Positions 11,401 to 23,400 of a stretch of 64,000 nucleotides of DNA are shown piece by piece. The position numbers and the translations under genes are program-made. The stretch's first letter is position 1, and every line of letters begins with the position of its first letter. Origin of the DNA: Notospermus geniculatus (lineage: Eukaryota; Nemertea; Pilidiophora; Heteronemertea; Lineidae); contig NMRB01000251.1 in assembly GCA_002633025.1 (NCBI GenBank), positions 416,876-480,875 on the forward strand, read 5' to 3'. Below the pieces are notes generated by a model that made no database searches, had not been told where the DNA came from, and was given only the letters and a program-made list of their open reading frames with translations.

Positions 11401-14400
11401 AATGCACAAAAATTTCTTTGTTGACATTCTGGAGAAGTTTGTTTACATTTTTTCCTGAAAATTCTTCCCCTTTCAAATTCTATTTCTAAATCAAATTTTT
11501 TCGCTTTCGATTCGCTTTAAAGTGGAGGTGATCTCTCTCCATCCACGACATCTTACAATGTAGGTTTTTTCCACGGCTCCTGTTTCACAATTCGCATTCC
11601 TTCTTTTTAGCTCACCGGGGTGAGCTATTACGATGGGGAAGCGTCCGTCATCCGGCGTCGTCCGTCGTCGTCGTGTTCCGTTAGCAGGGCACGTTTCGTA
11701 ACCGCTGGGGCTGTGGATCTGAAACTTGGTACATACATAGCCCTAGGTCGCATGACCCATGACACCAAGTTTCGGTCCGATTCGATTGTTGGCTTGGCCA
11801 CCAGGTGGCCAAAACCAAAAACACAAAAAGTGCAATAACTCCTGAACTAATAACTGGATCATCTCCAAATTTTTATCATAGGTGTATCTAATGAGGATAC
11901 ATGACATATGTAACGAGTTTTTGATTTGACCTACTTTTCAAGGTCACAGAGGTCAAAGTTTGACAAAAGTGACGAACCTCTCACAGTTTGTTATTATTTC
12001 ACCGAGCGACTTCATATTTTGCATAAACATGCATTGGAGGGGTACCTTCAAAAATACCAAGTTTCGGCCCGATTGGACATCCAGTATGGCCGCCAGGTGG
12101 CGTAACCTGAAAATCAAGTAAGTGCTATTACTCAGGAACGACTTGACGCAGAGGGCTCAAATTTGATATTTACCTCCATCTAGATGACCTTTACATGCAC
12201 GTCAAATTTCAGCCTGATTTGACTTCAAACATGGCCACCAGGTGGCGTAACCCAAAAATCATCAAAGTGCTGTAACTCAGGAACGCTTTAACCCAAAGCG
12301 CTCCAATGTGCTATGTGGGCCCCTGCAGATGACCTTTATGACCATGTGAAGTTTCGGCCCGATCGGACATCCAATATGGCCGCCAGGTGGCGTAACCCGA
12401 AAATCATCAAAGTGGTGTAACTCAGGAACGACCTGACCCAAAGCACTCCAATGTGCTATGCGGTCCCCTGCAGATGACCTTTATGTGCATGTGAAGTTCC
12501 GGCCCGATCGAACATACAATATGGCGCCAGGTGGCATAACCCAAAAATCATCAAAGTCCTACCTGGGAGTGACTTGACCGAGATTGCTCATAACACTGAT
12601 ATGTACCTCCCTCTGTCATTAGACTATTATGTCCAACCCGGTGAGCACATGGTCCATGGACCATTTCATTTGCAATACAACAGGCGTGACAGGTCAAGAA
12701 GAGTACATTGCAATTGCCACAAACCGGCATCCTCTGTCCTCCCATAGCAGGGCTTTGGTCTCGCTCCTCTTCATGCATTCACACAGTGGATGGATGAAGA
12801 GGTCGAGCGAGGTAAAAACACCTGCTGTGGCAGGATGGAAGCCGGAGACACCACTCACTAACTGGGGACACCGCAACATGGACATGAGCCGTTGAAAGTC
12901 GTTGTTTGTTTGCATCTTCAACAAGTTATGTGAGGACTGATTTGAGATATCATTTGATTGCTCACTGCTGATAAGAGCTACATACCTCAGATTATCAGAC
13001 ATTCAGAAGCAGGTTTATGGTGTTGTCTGTCTGTGATATATGAAATATTTCCCAGGATATCTCTCGAATCAGGATGATGTAGAACATCTTGACTCAAGGT
13101 ATACAACCCTGGGAATACGAATCAGCTGATACGACCATGTGTACTTTGGAACCAACTAAAACTCACGGAATCAATCACTGTTTTGGAGGGCTGTCAGAAT
13201 GGTCATCATTCATGGGGATCTAAACCTGGGGTAGATCCACGTTTTTGCCAAAGAAGACAGGTACGAAAGGGCAAAAAAGGAATGATGGAGAGAGATAAAG
13301 GGGCGTACCAGTTACAGCATCCTCAAGCTACGGACTGACCCTGTTCAAGGGGGTGGACGGACGGACCTGTACTTGGGGGGGGAGAGGGGTAACGAAAATT
13401 TCCAATTTCTGTTTTCCTGTGTCCTCCAAATCGACCCTACTGTCAGGGTGTGCAGCACGGGTCTTGTTCTTACCAGCGACTTACAATTAAGCCAAGTCAT
13501 TTCTGAGTCATGCCAGTCTTTAGGATAAGTGATTTGTCTAAATGACATCGCTAATTGCTGGAACCGCCTGCTATGACAATGAGTGATCACGATTATGAGT
13601 TGTTGCATCCTGATTGTGTTGGCATATCATGCTTGGCCTAGATCACACTCCCCTTCCTGTTCCAAGTTTGTATAACATATTCTCTATCTCATATTGGTTC
13701 CGTCTCCATCCATGCCATCTGTGTGGCAGCTGGTCAGCGCTCGTCGTTCCTTGCTCACTTTTTCTCGTATTCTGATATTTGGAAATTTGGCCCAGGATAT
13801 TTCACTCCCTCAGTTCATATGGTAAAGAAATGGTTTGGGTTGTGTGAGGTTCTCATTTTGAGATAACACTACATTTACAGTGTATGTCTTCAGACCAGAC
13901 CCTTCATATTATGGAAGGCCTACTCGTTACAATTTTCAGTACATGCAGTTTCATTTTCAGGCCAGACAGGATCATTTCCTAACGCCTACTACCCGGTACA
14001 TCTGCCTATAGACATAGTTCTCCATATAGACATGATCATTCTCTATAGACAGGATGGTTCTCAATATAGATGTAATGATTCTCTAGAGTTCTCTATATAG
14101 ATTTATTCACTATATATAGTCACTATATACATGTAGATATTAAAAAAACAGCACAAAAACGACACACAGTACAAAATAAATCGTAAAGTCGTCTCCGAAT
14201 ATTTCGCAAATTTTTGACCCGGTACATCTGCCTATAGACATAGTTCTCCATATAGACATGATCATTCTCATTTAGACAGGATGGTTCTCAATATAGATGT
14301 AATGATTCTCTAGAGTTCTCTATATAGATTTATTCACTATATATAGTCACTATATACATGTAGATATTAAAAAAACAGCACAAAAACGACACACAGTACA

Positions 14401-17400
14401 AAATAAATCGTAAAGTCGTCTCCGAATATTTCGCAAATTTTTGACCCCAATCGGGGTCTTCCTCAGGCGCTATGTAGAAGAGATCCCAGAGGTGAAATCT
14501 CTTCTACATAGCGCCTGAGGAAGACCCCGATTTGCGAAATATTCGGAGACGACTTTCCGATTTATTGTATAGTCACTGTATAAATTGATTTTCTCCATAT
14601 TCTCTATGTATGCATGTTCACATCTTGTTTCTTTCTTTCAGGTCCAGAGCCTAATTCTGCGACAGATGACCTAATCATCGGTGACAGAGTATGGGTTGGA
14701 GGTACTAAACCTGGACATATAGCCTATATAGGAGAGACACAATTTGCCCCTGGAGATTGGGCGGGAGTTGTTTTGGATGAACCAGTTGGAAAGAATGACG
14801 GCAGTGTAGCTGGTGTCAGATACTTTCAGTGTGAACCAAAGAAAGGTGTCTTCTCGAAACTAGCAAAACTTTCCAAGGATCCCCCAGAACTACAGCCTCC
14901 ACCAGACATGCCGGTAACGCCAGCGAGTCGTATTGGTGTCGCCAAGGCTGGTGCTACAAACGGCACTGCTACAGCAGCGTCGAAAATGGTCGCACCAAAG
15001 TCTGGCCTCGCTCGGAGGACTTCAACTGGGTCGAGCACAAACTTAGCCAAAACGTCTCCATCGGGCTCGACGACGAATTTACATAGTGACGGGAAAATGA
15101 AAGTTGGCGATCGTGTCTTAGTGAGTGGTTCTAAATCTGGAGTTCTACGTTATCTCGGTGCGACTGACTTTGCGAAGGGAGAATGGGCCGGTGTGGAGTT
15201 GGACGACCCGCTGGGGAAGAATGATGGCGCTGTCAGCGGGAAAAGGTAACGTTTTAAGACGTCGCAAATTTTAGGAAGAAGGGTCCTTGTTAGTTGGTGT
15301 TGGCTCTTGTCAAGGGCCTAGCTCTTGCGTGATGGCCTAACTGACTGGCAGAAGGACTAGGGGACAAGCATTGGTGTATCTCAGTTCATTTCCTTGTCAG
15401 TACATGTCACAGCGTTCTTGTTCGATACAACTCCTGTTGTATCGAAGTCTACTGAAGTCTACTGAATGTATTGATGCATGCACTACATAATTCATATGTC
15501 ATGTATGTAATTGTTCTCCAGCTTGGTAAGAAGAGTGCTGGTGCATTCATTTCAATGTCTGATTTTCTGATTAGTCTAAAACATGATAATGATGTCAACC
15601 ATGAGACATTTCCGTCCTGAGTTCATATTATTTCACATACATGTACTGGGGATTTAGGTCACGACTAATCATCCTTTGTGTGGGTTTAAATGAGGTGCAA
15701 TCGAAAAAATTTAATTACTCCAGTAATGAGAATAATGTTTTGAGCTTCCGTCTGCTGTGAATTTTAAGTTCAACAACACTATACCTCCTGCTTGAAAAAG
15801 CGATACAACGGAAACAGTTTGATGCTGATGTTTCCAACCATTCCATGTTGTGATGCATCTGTTGGCACCGTCCCCAGCAAGTGCCTACCCGTGCCTCATA
15901 TCTAATTTTAAAAGCAATTTGGAAATGTAGTCAATAATGAATTGTCTCAACACTAATTATATCAAATTGAGTGTTCTGCTGTGAATGTCATCACGAATGT
16001 AATAAAACTAATGATGGAGATGAAGATAGCATTTCAGCTTCAATGGTTGCATAGATCTCCTCTCTACTTACAGATATTTCAGTTGCAAGCCTCTGTTTGG
16101 CTTGTTTGCACCAATCCACAAAGTGGCCAAAGTCTCCAGTGGTAGCGATGGATCCACACGCCGATCATCAGTCAGTAAAATAGCCGGATTATCGAGCCTT
16201 TCCCGTGAACGGAGTGGCAGCCAGGATTCGGTCAGCTCCATCAGCTCGACCGCGTCGAGTTTGTCCCGTAGTAGGGTAAGATTGGGAGTCACGTCACTGA
16301 ATAGCCAGGTACATGCAGCAACTAATGCCTCTATTGCTTCTCCTGTCCTTAGTCTTCTGGCTGTCAGCTTCAGAAAGGGGTGGTTGGGCCTAGTTTGTGC
16401 ACACCTTGAGTCAGTAATTGATAAAAATACCTCAGCATTAGGAAGAAAAACTCAACCTACGTCCTAACATGTACCTAAATGGTTTTGGAAGGAGTTTGTT
16501 TACTAAATTCACTTACACAAGATGCAATTCCAAAGTACTTCTTACATGTTAACCTGTCTACTTAACATTAGCTATCCTGAGGTAATCAAGGGTCAAAATG
16601 CTGGCTCAGTACATCGCAGCCATGGCATATGCAGACCAGTGATGCCAGAAGGTGTAGTATGCGGTGGAGGGAGCAAGCACCACGTGCAACACTCTCACCG
16701 CATACAGCATGCAGTGGCAAGGGAGCGAGCATTTAGGACCCGTGGTATACCTCAAGATGAACATTTAGCTGAGAAATAAACAAAAGAAGGTGGAAAAGTC
16801 TGTCAGGTTTGATGTAGACACTAGATTAAACCATAAAGGAATCGAACCTAGCAGAATGAAGAAACTGGCAAAGTCAAAAAATACAAAAATTTCTTGAAAT
16901 GCATTCTCCAATCTAGCCCAGTAGTACCGGTAGATCTAAACCTGGACTAATGCGATCAACTTTAGACACCTGCACAAAAACCTCCATAGCTTTGGAATCT
17001 ATCACGTGTGTTTTGCGCAATAGAAAAACTCCAAGCATGGCTGGTACGAGACTAGCAACAAATGCCTCCGGGTATGAAATAATGCACCTGTTACCTGTAC
17101 AGTGTACAGGATGAATACACTAGTAATACCACCTGAAATTGATCATATAAAATGCAAAATGGAATGGTGATAAATAATAGGCCCTTTCTATCATAAACAC
17201 TTGTGAGTGACTTAGAGTGGTTTATACCACTTAGCAAGGGTCACGTCACGTCATGGCTTAAGTCTTTCATGTGCCCTTAGGCAGCATTGAGACATTGAAT
17301 ACAAAGTCAGGGCTGACATTGTCATTATGTATGATTGTGTGGCTGTCTGATCCTCATCTAAAAAAATCCATTGCTTGGGCTCATGTAAAGGTTTTAACCC

Positions 17401-20400
17401 TTCCAACATAGTCTGGCCTCGTCCTCAAGTTTTCATTTTCAATCAGCTACATGTACAACCTCAGCAGTTCAGTTATACTCAGGCAGCATTCCCTGTATTC
17501 AGTAGCACTCTTTCTTGGCTAAGATTAGACCCCTTCATCAACTAGACTAGGCCCTTCTCTCAAGTGACGTGGCTTTGTATAGTCTTCTGTAGTATTAGGT
17601 CTATGCAAAGAACAATCTACTTGCAATACTTGGGAATTACTCAAGATCCTTTTAGACTGGATGGCAGGTCTACCATGAAAGACGAATTGATCCTAGGGTG
17701 AGACAAAACAGATGGGGGGATTTTAATCCAAATTATAGCAGTGTTCAGCTGGTATTTGTGTATAACCCAGGACCGTCCACAAATTGGGCAATACACTGGT
17801 AATAGTGGTAACTAATAGTGCAGGAAAAAGTTTAAGAGCCGTGGTATGCATAATGTTACAGTTGGCAATCATAAGCACTCATAAACATGTAACGATATGG
17901 TAGATATGCTAAGAAGAACAACACAATGTGTATTACAGGAAACTTTAATACTGGATGGTTATAGCTTTACACTAAATATCCTTCTTATTGTAATCTGTAA
18001 TGATATGCTGCGGTGACTGGTGTTGCCTTTGAAAGTGTATGTGGGAAGACTATGCTTTCTGCTCGCCTCAGTCTTCATTTGGCAGGAGAGTCGGCAGTCT
18101 CAAGCAGGAGATTTCATTGGGTATACAAAATCAGACTTCGGTGCTGATGGCACCATGGTGTATTCAGTTCTGTTGTAAGCTGAAGCACAAGATAGATAGA
18201 TAGATAGATAAGATTTATTTCCTCACTCATTTTGAGTACAGAAAATTTTAAAATATTTATACAAGGCTGGTTAGTAACGGCTCCACCTGGCAGTACAGTG
18301 ACTAACTAATGTGTAGCACTGAATGAATTGCCTGAAGTTTCCTTTAGATGGTAGGGCCTACAAACCTATGTTAATTCTTTTTAGCCCCAAAGTTTGACAG
18401 TATGAACTGATTGTCTCCCTGTTAGGTGCATCAGGTTTCTGCTTGGGGCGGGAAAGATGCCTTGTGGATGTGTAAGACACCCTCTTCTAATCGTCACCCA
18501 GCTTGCTGAATGTAAATTCAAATGTCATGATTAATGTCACGATATAATATCATCATGAAATCATTAAAAACTGTTGTTAATGTCATAGCACTTCAAGTCT
18601 TGCATAGTGCGCATCGTGATCAACCCATTAGTCTACAACTCAGCTGTTTCTGAATGTCTGAAGTAAAAATCTCAATACACCAGGTTAAAGTTGTGTGCAT
18701 TTTAATCAAAATATTACAAGTTCCAGTATCTTAATTTACATAGCATGTATAATCTTGTCTTCGTGTAATGTACAGATCTGTGGTGAGAGTGCACTCTAAC
18801 AGTAAAAAGTGAAGGTAGCCAGCGGTCATTAAAGTCACCCTATCATAAGAACAGAATTGTAACAGTCATTCTGAATCTGATCTCAAGCGGAAGAGTCTCT
18901 TCATCCCCAAGCTTTTGCAAGGTGTTGGGGAAGATTTCATTTTGAACCCTCACGTCGTACCACCTTGTAAAAACCTCGCTTGATCCCTCCCTTTGATGAA
19001 GCTCGACTCGAACCCATTTTGCAATATTTAACAATTTCAGCAGAAGACAAAAGTCAAATCATATCATGACGATTTGTCGTCACTGGTAGGTCAACGAGAC
19101 ACGTTTCTTCTTTTCATTCCTTGTTTCTGTTGATGATGCACTTCCTTCTGAAGCTGACAATACTGACGATACTGTTCATGTGCCGTCCATACTGTCCTTA
19201 GGGGGCGGAGATTGACACCAACCAGTCAAACATCACGAAGCACTGACTGCCTTTGATGAGGGCTTTTCAGTGGGGTGTAAATCCATGCAAAAAGGTGTCC
19301 CTTTCTGGGCCCTGAAACTAGGGCTCAGAATACAGCAGCACCACTCTGGTGGAACTTATAAACTACTGTAGGTCAGGCAGGTGGACACTGCCAGTGTCTG
19401 TTCAGTTGTGCCCGGATGTCCTGGCCTAAAATGCTAACGGAGGGCATCACTGTAGCGCCCTGTCCAGCACTGACTTAGCTTTTGAGTTCACCAGAGTGGA
19501 GTAGTGGTGGTGCTGTTTCAGTTCCAATACCACCAGGATGATAGACCAGTGGTGCTGCTTCAGTATCAATACCGCCATGTTGATCAACTACTGGTGCTGC
19601 TTCACCAGCAGTTCCATCGTGATGATGAACTACTGGTGCTGCTTCAGTACCAGTACCACCATGATGATGATGGACTAGTGGTGCTGCTTCAGTACCTATA
19701 CCACCATACGACGATGGACTAGTGGTGCTGCCACAGCGATGGACTAGTGGTGTCAGTCTTTCCCCCTATGTTCTGATGCATTGTATTCATGAAGGGTGGA
19801 AAGGGGCCCTGCTCCATCTTTCCAGAAAGTGTCGCAGAAATTTCAGTGTATATTGGTGTTGGTGGTTTTATTTTCAATTTAATTGTGTTGGTGATAGGAT
19901 GCTGGTGGAGGCATTCAACATGTCAGACACCTTTTGTCTGACTGTTCATTTTCTTGTGGCACATTTCCTGTTTGCTGTGAGTTTCAGCCAATCTGTTCAC
20001 ACACCATGTGTGTTCACACATCACATGTGCTCTGTGTTCACACCATGTGTGTTCATACATCACGTATGTTCATCCCGACGCCTGAATTTTCAAACTTTCT
20101 TGCCTTTATTTCAGCCGAATAGACCTAGATGTGTCACCCCAGTAAGAATTTCATTATTCCTTTACTCCTGGTCTCTCTTGTACCTAAAACATGCCCTGGG
20201 CTTCCTGCAATGGACATACAACGGTCCAGTCTTCTGCAGCTCGCATTCAAGGAGACGCCCTATCCTATTGGCCTGCCTTCCTGGTGCAGTCAACTAGCTT
20301 CTTGTGCTGGTATATGGGATGGTGTTAAGGCAGTACAAAAGCCTGTCTTCCCCTTCTCCTTATGGTCTCCTTCAGAAGCAGCCATCCTCCCTTTGCAGCC

Positions 20401-23400
20401 CTCCGACTCCTCGAGCCCAGCCCATCCTTATGTATTAGTAAGATACACATATTGCCATTGTCTTCTTTGTAAATACTGCTGGTTCCAGTGTCCTGCTCAC
20501 ATGCTGCTGTTCACCAGAACTACTCTTCAAAGAGAAGGGTCTTGAGCCCCACTTTAAATACGCTAACGCTGCCACTTTCCTGCACTGAAACATCCAAACA
20601 GTTTCAATGACTGCAAAGGCGCATCTCTATAGGTGTCAAATTGGTGTCTGGGTACAATGAATGATCTGCCTAATATCCGCAAACCCCGACATAGTCCAGT
20701 CCTACTGTGCTGTATTATATCAGCTGAGATTTCAGCGACACTCAGACCAGACTCAATCCCACCAACCTGAACAAAAACATACCACCCAACATCCTCTATA
20801 TCAAGGGAAAACGTCATGAAAACAGTGTCCCTTCCCTTGCGATCTTCTATGATCGATCAAACATTTCCCCAGCCCCTTTCCACCCTGTTTCATTCAGGTT
20901 CATTAAGTAATTAGTGATGACATCTCATTACCATTTCCATTGCCATCTTCGGATTGGAATGTCACGGCTGCGAAGTGTGAAAGGAAAACAGGGAAATGCT
21001 GAAAATCGTCTTCCTGTGATGTGCTGTGATGCCACGATGGGATTGATATCATTTTGTTGAGTACATTTCAAGTTATGACTGAAGATGTTTTGTTGTTTTA
21101 CAATGATTGAATGAGAAATGGAACGATGATACAAAATTGTCGCCCATCTTGTTGAAAAAGCAAACAACTTGTCAAGTGCTCTCCATCCATGCGGTCTAAA
21201 ACTATAGATGTGTACCGAATTTTGCGACCCATGTTTGCACGAGTGATGTGACGTCGTAGTGCATCCAACACATGCTGATGCATTGCGACGTCAGTGACGC
21301 CGTGGAAACATGGTCCGCAATTTATGGTACCACAGCTTAGTTGCAGCTGCTGTCCGTCCTTTTGATGGAGATTTCAAACTCCAATCAAGTTCCACCCTGC
21401 TACTTGCCAAATGTGACATTCCAAATCCCACTAGATTTCGTTTCCTTGTCCTGTCTTAATAGATCTCTCTAGTTTCCCGTGTTTGTCTCGAGGAGAGATT
21501 ACCACTTAGAAAACACCCAAAAAACGGTCCGAACTTGACCAATGCATCTTGCGAGGACACTTGAACATGTCTGTATTGTACGGGAAAGCATGATTGGCCG
21601 AACCAAACCCGAATGACTTCAGGCTGTTAATGATGCTTAAATCATTTCAGAATGGCATTTGTCTTTTCAATTTGTTCAGGGTTTTATCGTGCATTGGAGG
21701 GATTTTATTGCAGTTTCTGTGGTTTTTACGCACGGCAAGGACAACCAGTGGACAACATGGCTCCCGGCGGACTTCTACATTGAACTTTTCCAATTTCACC
21801 CCCCTGTTGTTCCCTGTCGATCATTGAAAGATCCGTTGCCACCCTGTCCTCGTCGTGCGGTTATTTTTTCTCTGTCAGAAGTGGTCTGGACATTCTCTAC
21901 ATTGAGCAAACACAGCTTCCATTTGAATCATCTGCTGCATGCATAGAGCTGGCTTAGTAACGTCACCCCCTCAACATAATCATTCATTTTATAACTAACT
22001 GCATTCGTGTGTTTGCTAACCGCATCTTTTTCAGGGGAGGGTGAGTATTTCATGTAGCAGCTAACCTGGTCTCAGTTGATACAAGACATTGTATTGCAGG
22101 GATTTGAGTTTTTTTTCTAAACTTTTTGTCTTCTGTCTATTTTCATAGCAAAATCTGTCTTGTCTTGTTAATTTTTTTTTCTCGCACTCAACAAAAGTAC
22201 CTAGAAATCTCAAATGCACTTCTATTTCTACTGATAACAGTCCTTAAAACACTTCCCAACCTGTAGTATCATGAGAAAGGGACCCTCGAGAAGACAGGAT
22301 GGCATTTTGCTCAAATCTGGCTGAAAGCTACCATTACAGCAGCCCAAGGCAGAACCCTGAACTCGATGGCTAGCTCTTGAGCTAAGGAACATATGAGATT
22401 AAGTTTAGATAATGTCTCACAGTTGTTTAAAGAGCAAGCCAAAGGTGTAGTGAGGTACCATTAGTTATGATCATCATGGTCACCTGTCTAAATATTAATC
22501 AGAAAAAGAACCCTTCCCTTGTTATTGAAGATGATTCGTCATGATCATCAAAATAGGTGGACGTTCCCAGAAAATGATTTGAAGAGGCGTCAGTGAGTTT
22601 AATATCTGAGTGTTCGTTCATATAAGTCCAGTGGGTACAGGTGTTCTGAAGCAACAAGAAAGGAGAAGGAGAAATATCTCAAAACAGGGTATAACGTCTG
22701 ACATCTCCTCTGTCGTATCTTTTCTGGGATGCAATAGAGTCGAGCGAAGTGACCTGAATCTCAGCAAGGTTCTTGAAAGACTTTTACGAATCGCACTCCG
22801 GTTCTGCCTGAAACAGTTGGCAATGGTGTACCGAATGGTTTGCTTGCCAATGGCTTTCAGGAAGGGCACACGGCCATAATCCAACTGTTTAACATTCTTT
22901 ACTATCCCTCGTTTCCTACCCCGAATACGTGTTGTCTCGTACCTGTAACTGGATCGAGTCAATTCCTATTCAGTCCTGTTCATTTCATGATGAAGACCCG
23001 CTGTTGGTGGCCGTGTTCGTGTCGGATGGTCCCACTTCGTCCAGCTTATGCTTTAACTCTCACATGAAGTGGCGCCTTGGATTTCCTTGTCCAGGGTCTA
23101 AGTCCACATATGACAGCGCAGTGGCATTGTCTGTTCATTTCCTGCACTCATCAATGTCACAAGCGAGAGTACCGTACCAACCTTTACAAACCTCTCTCCC
23201 CAAGAAGGGTATCAGCAGTCATCTGTACCCCCAGCAACAGCAGGTCATCATTCTTCTTTACATTAAGAACAGATGGTACCTCCTGAAGATAATGATTGTT
23301 CTCACCACTAGGTGGCTTATTACGTAACAAGCACAACCTGTGAATCTGGTATTACCTCTGAACTTATCACAAGAACAAATCATTATCTTCTAGAAGCTTC

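Noticed and set aside
14461-14550. Hammerhead ribozyme in the CCTGAGGAAG...GCGAAAT segment
   Set aside because: The core would need CTGATGA and GAAAC with three stems. Here it reads CTGAGGA and the stems do not close in the right order.
18843-19034. Minus-strand frame with protein-like text ([20 protein letters not shown])
   Set aside because: No splice signals with matching phase and no recognised family; no neighbouring exons on that strand. It might be an old element fragment.
19722-20297. Longest plus-strand open frame (191 codons)
   Set aside because: It begins inside a minisatellite, shows no domain or biased composition, and ignores splice signals. It lies in CLIP intron 3 and is most likely chance.
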